Counted from the stretch's first letter, positions 1-11,061 are shown. The stretch is DNA of 64,000 bases from Erinaceus europaeus (GCF_950295315.1 NC_080164.1:11997659-12061658); one strand, 5' to 3'. Program-made: numbers and translations. The notes: generated from the sequence alone by a model not told the origin.

Positions 1-214
1 GTTTGGTAGTTTAGTTCTGGTATTTCAATTCTTTTTCACTGGTCTGTTTGCCTATTTTTATTCCAGTACCAGGCTGTTTTGATGACGATGGCCTTATAAT
101 ATAGTTTGAGATCTGGGAGTGTGATGCCTCCACTTATGTTTCTTTTCCACAAGATTATTTCGGTAATTCCAGATAAATGATTGTAATTTTTGTTCTATTC
201 TCTTAAAGAACATT

Positions 215-532
215 CCCCAGCTATCATCAGCTGAGGTAAAGAACAAACACCTCATCACAGACCCCTGCAAGCGTCAACCTGGCTTTGACCCAGCACGTTA
301 TGATTGGGCCCTCCTCAGTCGCTATCGAACAGGCCATGGCCGGTGCGCCGCTATGTTCCATCGCTGGGGAGCCAGAGATGACCCAAACTGCCCCTGCAGC
401 TACAGACAAACTATGACCCACATAGTAAATGACTGCCACCTCTCCAGATTCAAAGGAGGTCTCGAAACTTTACATCAGGCTCAACCTGACGCTGTTGACT
501 GGCTACAGAAGAAGGGCAAACGCTAGAAGTAG
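215..532 (+). mobile_element. Vingi non-LTR retrotransposon fragment, short copy
   Basis: A 318-bp insertion in the antisense L1, bounded by an 11-bp direct repeat TAAAGAACATT (204-214 and 533-543) that I read as a target-site duplication. It encodes the last 99 codons of the same protein as the 38-kb copy and ends shortly after the stop codon without a poly(A) tail. The first 12 bases (CCCCAGCTATCA) do not match the larger copy. It is either a 5'-truncated copy with filler or an internally deleted non-autonomous derivative. The assignment to Vingi rests on jockey/Ingi-like protein features and the hedgehog setting. Confidence 0.8.
227..526 (+). pseudogene. Vingi ORF, C-terminal 99 codons
   Basis: An open frame with no internal stop from a TCA codon at 227 to TAG at 524-526. 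It holds the C-terminal non-LTR element motif of the form RTGHG-x-CAAMFHRWGA, followed by a CPC-x-YRQTMTHIV-x-DC zinc-knuckle-like block and the terminal VDWLQKKGKR. No start codon or reverse transcriptase core is present, so this is only a tail fragment. The intact frame suggests a young insertion, but a 300-bp open frame is weak evidence alone. Confidence 0.8.
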
Positions 533-1616
533 TAAAGAACATTGATGTGTATAGCATTGAATTTGTATATAGCTCTGGATAGAATATTCACTTTGATGAT
601 ATCATTTCTCTGATCCATGATCATGGGATATCTTTCCATTTCTTTGTATAAATTTCTATTTCTTTGAATAGGGATTCATAGTTTTCAGTATACAAGCCTT
701 TCACTTTTTTGGTCAAGTTTATTCCTTGATACTTTATTCCTTTTCTGTGATAGTGAACGGGAGTGATTTCTGGAAATCCTCTTCTTCAAATTTAGTGTTT
801 GTATAAAGAAATGCCACTGATTTTTGTACATTGATTTTTTAGTCTGACACTTTGTTATACTGCCTAATGATTTCCAATAGCTTTCTTCTGGTTTCTTTAG
901 ATTTTTCTATACTATTATATCATCTGAAAATAGTGTGAGTTTGACTTCTTCCTTTCCAATTCCTTTCTCTTGCCCTATTGGTATGGTGAAAACTTCCAAA
1001 ACTATGTTGAAGAGCAATGGTGATAATGAACATCCCTGTCTAGTCCCCTATCTGAGGGGGACTGCTTTCAGCTTCTACCCATTGAGTGTGATGTTGGCTG
1101 TATGTTTGCTATATATAGACTCCACTATCTTGAGTGATTTTTCCATCTATTCTCATTTTTTGTAGTGCTTTATGCATGAATGGTTGTTGTAATTTTAAAA
1201 GGCTTTCCCAGCACTTATTGTGATGATCATGTGGCTTTTAGTTTTGCTTTTATTGGTGCGGTGAATGACATTGGTTGATTTACATATATCAAGTCAGTTT
1301 TGTATTCCTGGGATAAATCCTACTTGGTTATGATGAACAATACTTTGATATACTGCTACATCTTTTAAAAATATTTTTCACACCCATGTTCATCAGAGAT
1401 ATTGGTCTGTAGTTTTCCTTTCCTTTTTTGTTGTGTCCCTAAGTGCTTTTGGTATCAAGGTGATGTTGACTTCATAGAAGGTGGAAGGGGATGTTCCTGT
1501 TTCTTTGATCTTTTGGAAGAGCTTTAAAATTAGAGGTATGAACTATTTTCTGAAGGCTTTTTAGAATTAATTTGTAAAGCCATCTGGTCCTGGAATTTTG
1601 TTGTTGGGAAGATTCT

Positions 1617-1962
1617 TTTTTTTTTTTTTTTTTGGCCTCCTGGGTTATTACTAGGGTTCTACTAGGGTTCGGTGACTGCACTGCAAATCCACAATTCCTG
1701 GAGGCCATTTTTCCCCATTTTTGTTGCCTTTGTTGTTGTTGTTGTTGATATTGTTGTCATTGTTGGATAGCACAGAGAGAAATGGAGAGAGGAGGGGAAG
1801 AAATAGAGGGGGAGAGAAATATAGACACCCTGAGACCTGCTTCACCATTTTTGAAGCTATCCCCCCTGGGATAGGGAGCCAGGGCTCGAACTGGGATCCC
1901 TACTTTAGTCCTTGTGCTTTGCGCCATGTGCATTTAACCTGCTGTGCTACAGCCCAACTCCC
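1617..1962 (-). mobile_element. SINE class A, long-tail form
   Basis: Antisense class A SINE. From right to left it shows the GGGAGTTGGGCTGTAGCACA-like head, a B-box region (RC of GGCTCGAACTGGGA), the GAAGCAGGTCTC body and a long 3' extension ending in a GGCCTCCAGG-type block and an A-run (T-run at about 1615-1634). It sits inside the L1 of 1-2689. Confidence 0.85.
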
Positions 1963-2328
1963 TGAGAAGTTTATTAATAACTGTTTGAATTCTTTGTCTG
2001 TGATTGGTTCATTTAGATTTTGTAGTTCTTCTTCCTGGTTCAGTTTTGGAAGGGTATTTGTTTCTAGGAACTCTTCCATTTCTTCCTAATTCTCTAGCTT
2101 GGTGACATATTCACAGAAGCTTCACATGAATTTTTGGATTTCTGTGGTGTCTGCTGTGATATATCCTCTATAATTTATAATTCTATTTATCAGAGTCTTC
2201 TTTTTTTTTCTTTATAAATCTGGCTAAGTAGTTTTATAATTTTTTTTTTTTTTTTGGTATTTCAGAGACCCAACCTTTGGCTTCATTGATCTTTTGTATG
2301 ATTCTCTTATTTTTGATGGTTTTTTTTT

Positions 2329-2615
2329 TAATTTTTAAAAATATTTATTTATTTATTTATTCCCTTTTATTACCCTTGTTTTTTATTGTTGTAGTTATTA
2401 TTGATGTTGTTGTTGTTAGATAGAACAGAGAGAAATTGAGGGAGGATAAGAAGACAGAGAGGGGAGAGAGAAAGATACCTATAGACCTGCTTCACTGCTT
2501 GTGAAGCAACTCTCCTACAGGTGGGGAACCGGGGGCTAGAACCGGGATCCTTATGCCAGTTCCTGCATTTTGCGCCACATGCACTTAACCCGCTGAGCTA
2601 CCACCCAACTCCCTT
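2329..2615 (-). mobile_element. SINE class A
   Basis: Antisense class A SINE in the same L1. The head is the reverse complement of GGGAGTTGGGTGGTAGCTCA, the tail on the left has (TTTA)n and CCTTTT. The flanks share TTGATG, probably the remnant of a target duplication. Confidence 0.85.
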
Positions 2616-2689
2616 GATGTTTATTTCCACTCTTATTTCATTGATTTCAGTCCTTCTGGTTGCTTTAGTATTTTAGTTTATTTGTTTAC

Positions 2690-2872
2690 TGGCTAGAGAC
2701 AGAGAGAACTCCAGAGAGGTTGGGGTAGGAGAGAGTGCAAGAGAGAGAGACCTGCAGCACTACTTCAGTGCTTGTGAAGTATGCCCCTATGCTGGTGGGC
2801 ATCTACGGACTTGAACCTTGGTCCTTGTGCATTATAATATGCTTGCTCAAGCAGGTCTTTCACTGCCTGGCC
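2690..2872 (-). mobile_element. SINE class B
   Basis: Antisense class B-type SINE: RC of GGGGCCAGGCAGTGAAAGAC at the right end, 'AATGCACAAGGACCAAGGTT' B-box region, and a CT-rich body reading as GA-rich on the plus strand. Confidence 0.75.
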
Positions 2873-3427
2873 CCCTGTCACTCTGTCTGCATATGATGGC
2901 TTACAATTCAAGAATAAAGCCAAAGACAATCAAGTAAATATTTAGGTGTAGTAATTAAGGCTAGTTAGGCAAATATAGTGTAGTGTTGATAGCCTCTGAG
3001 AAATGGGAAGAAGCAAGAGAAAATATAACACGGATTTGATGGAGAAGAAGAAAGTTGAAAACCTAGTGGCTCCCCCATTGACACACACCGAGTGGATGTG
3101 TAAGGAAAAGTGTCCAAAGACATCAGTCTTGCCTTTTATAGAATTGATATCATACACAGGTGTTACCAGAAGTCAATTAAGAGTCTGCTTTTGCTTCTCA
3201 TCAATCCCTACACTGTTTTACACCTAGAAGTGTCACTTATGAGGAAAGAAGAGGGAAGAAGCTGCAGATGGTTCCATTGTAGTATGACCTCTTACCAGAC
3301 ATTCTACAATCAAACTCTCTTTCATGTAGATATACGTTTGAAACCTTCTTTGTAGGATGCTCACTAAACCTAAGAGATGGTAATACTAATTTTTATTCTC
3401 ATTTTCCTTCTATGAAATTGAAACTTG
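2873..3427. other. Unrecognised sequence, no repeat seen
   Basis: I recognise no repeat family here. Small open frames occur in several frames without convincing protein character. It is presumably older intergenic or intronic DNA. Confidence 0.4.
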
Positions 3428-3595
3428 GGGACCAGGCAGAGGTGCATCTGTTTCACTGTACACTTTATCATGTTAAGAACCCCAGACTCAACAACCACTG
3501 GTCTCCACCTGTAGGTGGGGGAAGTTTTCCCAGTGGTGAAGCAGAGCTGCAGGTGTCTCTCTGACTTTCCACCCTTTGATTTATCTCTGTGTCTC
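3428..3595 (+). mobile_element. SINE class B
   Basis: Sense class B SINE starting TTGGGGACCAGGCAGAGGTG, with the GGTCTCCACCTGTAGGTGGG block, the GTGGTGAAGCAGAGCTGCAG body and a CT-rich end. The B box is degenerate (AACCCCAGACTC). Confidence 0.75.
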
Positions 3596-6115
3596 AGACT
3601 TTGGGTGGTGGGAATGGCATTAATATGCACTCCTATTAATTTTTAGTCTTATAAGTCACTATTTAATTAATATGAGTTTTCAACCACCAGGTTCCAGATG
3701 CTAGCATGATGCAGACCAGACTTCACTGGACAGACAATCCCGCCAATGTGTCCTGGAGCTATGCTTCCCCAGATCCTCACCCTACTAGGGAAAGAGAGAG
3801 GCAGGCTGGGAGTATGGATCTACCAGTCAAAGCCCATGTTCAGTGGGGAAGCAATTACAGAAGTCAAACCTTCCACCTTCTGCATCCCACAATGACCTTG
3901 GGTCCCTACTCCCAGAGGGTTAAAGAATAGGAAAGCTATCAGCGGATGGGATGGGATATAGAGTTTTGGTGGTGGGAATTGTGTAAAGTTATACCCCTCT
4001 TATCCTATGGTTTAGTCAATGTTTCCTTTTTTATAAATAAAAAATAAAAAAACTAAAATTAGGGGGAAAATAGATTGAATGCCTTAATATTTTTAATTCA
4101 TAGAGTTCAGTCCTGAGTATATATTCCCTCATTCTAAGCACTTAAGATCTGAAATTTGTAAACTGATTGAATTTTAATATTTGAATTAAATTTTAATGTA
4201 TTTTAGTAATAACTTATTTTAATATTAAATAATCTACAACCTTATACCAGGGAGACCAGAAGTAACCAGTCTTGTCAGTATATAACATAAAGTTATTTGT
4301 AAATAGCATTAAATGACATCAATCATGGTGAGGTCTTGTATGATACAGTAAATACTAACTATGGAATTTTCAAAGTAAAGTAACATTCAAAATAACTTGG
4401 TTATAATCATAATTATATATTGCCTCCTTAAACTCTAAGATAACAGCAAGGAACCTTCTTCAGTCTCTATAAAACCTGTATTCTCCCTGTCCTCGAACCT
4501 CTGGGGCTTGGCTTGCTTCCCTTCATGCTTCTCTTATCCACACTATTTGGTACTGCATCTGCTGATCTTAACCAGATCAATTCAGTGGTGCAACTTGGTC
4601 ATTTTTCACTATGGACTGTGTCCAGAGACACCAGGCACAGGATGTCACCAACCCTCCAGTTCCAATACTCTGGTGAGACCTTTCCTAGATCTTTTCCTAG
4701 GACTCCTTAGTTACATTTGGGTGGCAAACTTCCTAATAATGTTACTAAACTTACATATTTCCCAGGGCACATGAGATAGGGCACGTCTGAACATGTATCT
4801 ATACATTGGGGAGGAAATATATACCTCAAAACAAAATTGTGCAATAGTCTACAGTGACTCAATAAGTGCAACAACCAAGTAGAAAGACCTAAAAAAGACA
4901 CCACAAGTTACTTAATCAAATAGTTTCTTTTTAGATCCAGATACTCACCTACTTCCTATTTCACTTCTGTCAATAACTCTAACCCTGTCAGATAAAGTAA
5001 GAACTACCAAAGCTGGACAAGGACAAGAGACCAGTACACTTTGATGATGGGCTTTTAGGTCACTAGCAGGCAACGACATCATCTAGGGACCTAGACATGT
5101 AATCCTTGGATTCCCACAAAAAATATGATGGGTCTAGACCTCTAAAAGATCCCTCTATTCACCATCACTGGTTATCTCCATCAGTACCAACATCATAAAC
5201 CCTCTTGTGGGCCTCTACAAGACATTTTCCTTAATGTAGAACACCAGTGGGAGACATTGCCCCACTCTCCAAAGGAAAGCTGGGTCATAATACTCTGCCA
5301 CTTGACGAAGACTAGTCCTGAAATGAGTTCAGCCTAGAATATCCCTAGCTATGACCATGGAATGTGAGCTCAGACTGACAGGGTTGCAGAGGTTACATAG
5401 GCTCCTGTGCTAAATAAGATTAGGCATGGGCTCAAGATCAGATGGATAGGGTTTACAGTTAATGATATTTATATACTTTCCCCATGGTAGGGAGCTATTC
5501 TCTATCCTGATGCAACGTTCTAGTCCTATTCCCAACACCATCTTCCCAAATAATAACCTTTAGCTCACCTGCATGTTAGCTGTTAGATTAATGCAAAATT
5601 AATAAAGTCATGGGCTCTTTGGAGTATACCTAAAATAGACTTCCTAGCTTCTGTCAATATGAAACCCCCAAATTTCATCCGATATACTCTCCCTTTAAAG
5701 TTACTGATTAATAAACAATTTGTTCTGCTTTATATCTAAAAGCTTTTTAGCCATAAAGTTGTATATGCTACCATAACACCAATCTAACTTTCTTGGGAAG
5801 GTCCTAGACACCACCTCCCCAGAGCTCTTCCCACTAGAGAAAGATAAACTTATTTTGGGAGTGTGGATCAACCTATCAATGTCCATGTCCAGTGGAGAAA
5901 CCATTACAGAAACCAGGCCTCCTACCTTCTGTGCCCCATAGAGATCTTTGGTCCATACTCCCAAAAGGATAAAGAATAGGGAATCTTCCAATGGAGAGGA
6001 TGGGATATGGTACTCTGGTGGTGGAAACTGTATGGAATTGTACCCTTATTATCCCACAGTCTTGTCAGTCACTATTAAATCACTGATGATAAAAGCATAA
6101 GTTAAAAATAAGAAA
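3596..6115 (+). mobile_element. L1 type 1 tail, near full length
   Basis: The longest uninterrupted example of the 2-kb type 1 tail (3596-3673 plus 4056-6115). Its first bases, TGCACTCCTATTAA, match the stretch that follows L1 ORF2 near 37.4 kb. The internal landmarks CTCTGGTGAGACCTTTCCTA, TGTCAGATAAAGTAAGAACT and TTTGGTCCATACTCCCA occur in the same order as in other copies. It ends in GGTGGTGG...TTATTATCCCACAGT and an A-rich tail. No open frame longer than about 96 codons exists, consistent with non-coding UTR. Confidence 0.75.
3674..4055 (+). mobile_element. L1 type 1 tail, nested truncated copy
   Basis: Only the 3'-most 380 bp of the type 1 tail, from CACCAGGTTCCAGATGCTAG to a TTTATAAATAAAAAAT tail. 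It interrupts an earlier type 1 tail between two pieces that are contiguous in the 37-kb copy (AATATGAG before, GGGAAAATAGATTGAATGCC after). A clean target duplication is not visible. Confidence 0.7.
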
Positions 6116-6121
6116 AAAATA

Positions 6122-6372
6122 AAAGCAGAATTTGGACTGAGTTTGATGTATTGCACCAAATTAAGGATTCTAGGTTGGGAGGTGGGTTCAGGTCCTGGAA
6201 CATGATGTCAGAGGACCTAGAGGAGGTTGAATTGCTACGTGGAAAACTGAGAAATATTACACATTACACAGGTACAAACTGTGGTATTTTAATTTGTACA
6301 TTACACATGTACAAACTATGGTATTTTACTACTGACTGTAAACTATTAAAAATAGTCCTCCAATTAAAAAGG
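6122..6372 (+). mobile_element. L1 type 2 3' end
   Basis: Contains the type 2 landmarks GGTTCAGGTCCTGGAACATG, GAGGACCTAGAGGAGG and CTGACTGTAAACTATTAA before an A-rich tail. A local duplication of an 'ACACATGTACAAACT GGTATTTTA' block is present (about 6264-6330). Confidence 0.8.
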
Positions 6373-6612
6373 AAAAAAAGGCTGGGGTTATGGATCAGCC
6401 TGTCAATCCCTATGTCCAGGAGAGAAGCTATTCCAGAAGCCAGACCTTCTCCTTTCTGCACCCGATAAAGATCTTTGGTCCATACTCCCAAAGGGATAAA
6501 GAATAGAGAAACTTCCAGTGGAGTGCAGGGAATATGGAACTCTGGTGGTGGGAGTTATATAAAATTGTACCCCTCTTATCCCACAAACCTGTCAATCACT
6601 AGTAAATTACTA
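6373..6612 (+). mobile_element. L1 type 1 tail, terminal 240 bp
   Basis: Begins GGCTGGGGTTATGGATCAGC and ends CTCTTATCCCACAAACCTGT plus a CAA-rich tail. It abuts the type 2 end directly, so the two tails were inserted next to each other or derive from a composite template. Confidence 0.75.
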
Positions 6613-6639
6613 ACAATAACAACAACAAATATTCCTCTC

Positions 6640-6740
6640 TGTGTCTTTCAACTTGAAAGAAAGAAAAAAAAAAAGATGATCACTAGGAGCTGCAGGTTCA
6701 TCCTGCAGACACTAAGCCTCAGAGATAACACTGGTAACAA
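6640..6740 (+). mobile_element. SINE 3' tail fragment
   Basis: The TAGGAGCTGCAGGTTCATCC...GCCTCAGAGATAACACTGG block matches the long 3' extension seen on other class A/B SINEs (compare 10820-10860 and 23090-23150). The head is missing. Confidence 0.4.
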
Positions 6741-6798
6741 TAAAATAGAAAAGAAAGGAGAGAAAGAAAGGAAGGGAGAAAGGAATAAAGAAAGAGAG

Positions 6799-7082
6799 GG
6801 GAGTCGGGCCATAGCACAGTGGTTTAAGCGCACGTGATATAAAGCCCAAGGAGTAAGGATCCCTGTTTGAGCCCCTGGCTACCCACCTACAGGGGAGTCG
6901 CTTCACAAGCGGTGAAGCAAGTCTGCAGGTGTCTATCTTTCTCTCCCCTCTCTATCCTCCCCTCTCTTCATTTCTCTCTGTCCTATTCAGCAACAATGGC
7001 ATCAACAACAGCAATAATAATAACTACAATAATAAAACAACAAGGGCAAAAAAAAAGGGAAGAAATAAATACTTTAAAAAAA
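6799..7082 (+). mobile_element. SINE class A
   Basis: Head GGGAGTCGGGCCATAGCACA, degenerate B box (GTTTGAGCCCC), ACAGGGGAGTCGCTTCACAA body, CAACAAGGGCA and A-rich tail. Moderately diverged from the near-consensus copy at 48.8 kb. Confidence 0.9.
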
Positions 7083-7086
7083 GAGA

Positions 7087-7300
7087 GACTGGGTGGTGGT
7101 GTATCTTCTTAAGCTCATGTAATTCAATGTGCAAGGACCCAGGTTCGAGCCTCTGGTCCCCACCTGTAGGGTAAAACCTTCATGAGTGGTGAATCAGGGC
7201 TGCAGGTGTCTCTTTGTCTCTTTCCCTCTCTATCACCCCCTTCCCTCTTGATTTCTGGCTGTCTCTATGAAATCAATAAAGATAATAAAAAGTTCTTTAA
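7087..7300 (+). mobile_element. SINE class B
   Basis: Contains a perfect GGTTCGAGCC B-box core, GGTCCCCACCTGTAGGGTAA, GGGCTGCAGGTGTCTC and a CCCTCTTGATTTCTGGCTGT end with AATAAAGATAATAAA. One of the better preserved class B copies in the window. Confidence 0.9.
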
Positions 7301-7305
7301 AAATA

Positions 7306-7366
7306 AGAGAGAGAGAAAGGAAGGAAGGAAGGAAGGAAGGAAGGAAGGAAGGAAGGAAGGAAGGAA
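7306..7366 (+). repeat. (GGAA)n microsatellite
   Basis: A short GA run followed by about eleven GGAA units directly after the class B SINE tail, which probably seeded it. Confidence 0.95.
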
Positions 7367-7369
7367 AGA

Positions 7370-9060
7370 GACTAAGGCTTGGAAAGCTATCGTAATACCC
7401 AATGGCCACTTAGCCACCAAGCGATGTGGATGGGATCCAGTCCCCTTAAGCTATTCCAGTCATGAGTCTGTCCCTCAGAATACAGAATGCATGCAGGTTC
7501 CTCTCTTCACAGTTCAGTCTTCATTCTCATTTCCCTGCTCAGTCACAGCCTATTTGCCCATGGGTGGTGTGTAATAAACGTCCTTAGTAGAGCAGGGAAC
7601 ATTGGAGAGGAAATGGGTAGGAATGAGAACATCCCTGCCCTCCTCTGCTCAAAGTCCTTAATAACTTTATTTCAGAGGGTTTATGGAAGAAAATTGATCA
7701 TTGGAAATCACTTTGTTTCTGCAGCTAGAAAATTACCTGAGAGAAATACTACTTTTTAATACTGAGTAATTCACGTCATGGGATCATTCTGTTACAGAAA
7801 GAAATGGAAAGTGTTGGTGCCCCAAATCATTACAGCAGCAATAATGACACAAGATCCTAGAGTTCCTCATGGTTTAAAGCAACGTCAGACCTACTGCAGG
7901 CTGCCACAGAAACAGCACTGCTTACCCAGTTTTCTATAGCACACAATAATATTAGTAAGGGAAAGGGAAACTCACCTTAAGTTCTGGGAGGCTATCATTG
8001 TAGCAACAGCAAGTTAGTATAAGAATTACCGGCTGTTCCTTTTCCTTTTAGGATAGGGGTGCACTAAATATTTCTATTCCAATACCCAGCCCCAAAGAAG
8101 GTAATAGGAGATACCTGTTGTAAATAACCCACCACTTCACAGATTCCCTTGGATCTGCATAACACTTCAGAAGTTCCTGCTGTGCAGGCCTGTACTCCCA
8201 CCCAGGATAAATCACTGCAAAGCACTGTGTCCCCAACAGGGGGTTGTTAATTAGTTTTAAAGGCTCCTGCAGTTCCTCTAGTGCTCCAAGGAAGTACACA
8301 AACCCAGAAATATACAAAACACCCTTTTTATGGTCAGCACAGGCTGAGATTTTATGAGCTTCCCATGGTTGTATGAAGGTTAAGCTATATGCAAATGTGC
8401 AAAGAGAAGGCTGTTAAAATTGACTGGGATAAATGCTTTGTTTATCTTGCAGCTGGAATGCAGCAGAACTCCACTTAAAAGGAAAAGAAAGGAGGAAAAG
8501 CTGCTTTTGCACAGAGATCTGAGCCTCCAGATTCACTCCATTTTGCATGCAACCTCGCTTGGAAAAATACTCACCATTTGTACTCCCACAGTGGACTAAG
8601 GGTAGCACGTATGGGAACTTTGGCATCAGAGAAACGCTAGACAAGGAAAGTAGAGAATGGAATTTTCTTCTCTACCACTGAACACATAAGTACAGTGAGA
8701 TCCATATGAGCTAAAATGAAAACTGTGCCTAATGGAAGTAGCAGAACCCTTAGACCCCTACAGATGATTATTATCTTTCTTTTCTTCCACATATCAAAAC
8801 AACCTCTCTTTCAGAAGATGGGGGCATTCATGGTATCTATGCAAACCTAGCTAATGAAACCTAGCTCCAGTGAGCATGAGTGTAATTATGTCAAGGGAGT
8901 GTGTTTGCTTCCTGCCTGGTACTGAAGTGTGAGTTGGATAAGGGGTATCACTGATTCCTCTTTGTGGTCCTCAAAAAACCAAAACCAAACCAAACGCAAA
9001 CACACCAACAAGAAATATGATTTGGGTCCCATTATTGTCACTCCCATTTTGACAAAAGTG
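7370..9060. other. Repeat-poor block
   Basis: About 1.7 kb with no repeat I recognise and more balanced composition than its surroundings. Open frames are at most 90 codons; the antisense one at 8048-8317 is free of low complexity but shows no family motif. Confidence 0.5.
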
Positions 9061-9077
9061 TGTCTTGGGCCTAGAGA

Positions 9078-9268
9078 GAGCCCATCTAGTAGTGGGAGGA
9101 ACTGCTGATGTGTAAAGCCCTGGATTTGATCCCTGGTATCACATGGGAGTGGCATGTACCACTTAAGGTCTATTATATGAAAAGTAGAAAATGCTATAAT
9201 GTCTCTCCTCTTTATCTTTCTCTCTCCTACTCTTCCCTCTATCTTTCTGTCTCTCTCAATATTTTAAT
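9078..9268 (+). mobile_element. SINE class D, old
   Basis: A tRNA-like head with AAAGCCCTGGATTTGATCCC as the B-box region, followed by ATCACATGGGAG and a CT-rich body. Diverged. Confidence 0.5.
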
Positions 9269-9505
9269 GAGAGAGAGAGAGTGTGTGTGTGAGAGAGAGA
9301 GAGAGAGAAAGAGAGAGAGACAGAGAGAGAGAGAGAGACAGAAAGACAGAGAGAGAGAGAGAGAGAGGCAGAAATAAATACCATAGCACTGCTCTGCTCT
9401 AACTTATGCTGATGATGGCAAATGAACCTGGGACTTCAGAGACAAGACTCAGTCATGAAAGCCCTTTACATGACCATTATGCTATCTATGCAGTCACCTC
9501 TCTGT
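9269..9505 (-). mobile_element. SINE class C with GA/GT microsatellite tail
   Basis: The plus strand has a roughly 100-bp GA run containing a GTGTGTGTGT patch, then CAGCACTGCTCTG...GAACCTGGGACTTCAGAGAC, the reverse complement of class C SINEs. The microsatellite is the expanded CT tail of the SINE. Confidence 0.75.
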
Positions 9506-9527
9506 TTCTAAATAAACAGTTTTAAAA

Positions 9528-9610
9528 ACTGGCCCAGAGAAGCTGTCAATGGTGATGTTACACATGTGTGAGGCCCTGGGTTCATTCCCAACACCACATT
9601 AAGAAAAACG
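9528..9610 (+). mobile_element. SINE class D fragment
   Basis: A tRNA-like segment: CTGGCCCAGAGAAGCTGTCA, then GGCCCTGGGTTCATTCCCAA resembling box B, ending in ACCACATT and an A-run. Confidence 0.45.
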
Positions 9611-9711
9611 TGCAAGGATATAATTAATAAGACATTGGATACCTATTTAATGACTCCAGAGTCTAAGTTGACTATATGCACAACAGCAATACCTCCAATA
9701 CTGCAATTATA

Positions 9712-10450
9712 TGTTGACAAGGACGTCTATATCAAAGACAGTCTTACCAATGTTTTCCTCTAAGTATTTGATTGTTTCTGGTCTGACATCTAGGTCTTTG
9801 ATCCATTTGGAGTTTATTTTTGTTTCTGGTGAGATAAAGTGGTTCATTTTCATTCTTCTGCATGTTACAACCCAGTTTTCCCAGCACCATTTATTGAAGA
9901 GAGCCTCCTTTTTCCATTTATTCCTTTGAGCCCCCTCATCAAAGATTAGATGTCCATAGGTGTGGGGATTTATTTCTGGACTTTCAATTCTGTTCCACTG
10001 ATCTGTGTGCCTATTTTTGTTCTAGTACCATGCTGTTTTGATGATGATGGTTTTATAATATAGTTTAAGGTCTGGGAGTGTGATGCCTCCATTTCTGTTT
10101 CTTTTCCTCAAGATGGTTTTGGCAATTCTAGGTGTTTTCAGGTTCCAGATAAATGATTGTAGTGTTTGTTCTATTCTCTTAAAGAAGCTTGGTGGAACTT
10201 TGATGGGTATTGCATTAAATTTGTACATGGCTCTGGGGAGAATATTCATTTACAGAAGCCAGACCTTCTACCTTCTGCAACCCACAATGACCCTGGGTCC
10301 ATGCTCCCAGAGGGATGGAGAATGGGAAAGCTATCATGGGAGGGGGCGGGTTATGGAGATTGGGTGGTGGGAATTGTGTGGAGTTGTACCCCTCCTACCC
10401 TATGGTTTTGTTAATTAATCCTTTCTTAAATAAAAAAAAGGGAAAAAACA
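9712..10450 (+). mobile_element. L1 with inverted 5' part (twin-primed)
   Basis: 9712-10248 is L1 ORF2 in antisense orientation; at 10249 it switches abruptly to the last 200 bp of the type 1 tail in sense orientation, ending in an A-rich tail. This is the layout made by twin priming during L1 insertion. It also links the type 1 tail physically to L1 ORF2. Confidence 0.8.
10022..10249 (-). pseudogene. L1 ORF2 fragment (75 codons)
   Basis: Reads [20 protein letters not shown], then [35 protein letters not shown] and [15 protein letters not shown]. These are the well-known L1 ORF2 blocks between the reverse transcriptase and the C-terminal domain. It is only a fragment of a protein of about 1,200-1,300 residues. 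Confidence 0.9.
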
Positions 10451-10640
10451 AACAAACAAAAAAAACAAAGAGAGTCTATAAAGAGTCCTTAAGTCTGTAG
10501 TGGCTGCCAACACTTGATCAATTAAAACAGTTTTGAAACTAGGGAAAAAAAATGAGAATCACAAACTCATTTGATACAAATTAAAAAGAAAGTAGATGCA
10601 TGACCAAATCTACAGTGTTACTAAAACCACTAACAGTTAA

Positions 10641-10868
10641 ATGCCAGGTAGTGGTACTCCTGGCTACGCACATAGAGTACAAAGCACAAGGATCCTGGTT
10701 CAAGCCCCCAGCTCTCCAACTGCAGGCATCTTTCTCTCTCCCTTGCTATCTAACCCCTCTCAATTTCTCTCTGTTCTATCCAATAAAATGGGGAGTGAGG
10801 TGGTGGTGGTGGCAGCCATAGTGCTGGCACCAAATCCGAGTGATAACACTGGAGGGAAAAAAAAAGAT
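10641..10868 (+). mobile_element. SINE class A/B, shortened
   Basis: Head CCAGGTAGTGGTACTCCTGG, GGATCCTGGTTCAAGCCCCC B box, CCAACTGCAGGCATCTTTCT body that lacks the usual GTGGTGAAGCAG part, and a TGCTGGCACCAAATCCGAGT extension. Confidence 0.75.
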
Positions 10869-11061
10869 AATTAAATACCAAAAGCAACAGATAAGATTCA
10901 TGCTTGAATCAGGTAATGATGATCAGACAGGATGTTTGCTTTGCTACAATTCACATCTGCTCATATCTCCTGCACAACTACCCTAGCTCCAGTCTTTCAG
11001 AGACTCAGATTCCCATAAGCACTCACCTACTTGAAGCCCAACAACCTTTCTCCATATTGAA

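Larger units (their letters stand above)
1..2689 (-). mobile_element. L1 ORF2 fragment, antisense, interrupted
   Basis: The plus strand reads as the reverse complement of L1 ORF2: the stretch around the 'accaggctgttttgatgacg' region and 'gtgtgatgcctcc' is the classic antisense L1 signature, and the reading continues toward the 5' side of ORF2 near 2690. Frames are broken by stops and indels, so it is dead. It is split by a Vingi fragment (215-532) and two class A SINEs (1617-1962, 2329-2615). It runs off the left edge of the window, so its 3' end is not seen here. Confidence 0.9.

Noticed and set aside
1721..2089. 122-codon sense frame
   Set aside because: It runs across an antisense SINE and antisense L1 ORF2, i.e. 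a shadow frame.
8048..8317. 89-codon antisense frame without low complexity
   Set aside because: No recognised family, no splice-site support and no neighbour; such lengths occur by chance in 64 kb.
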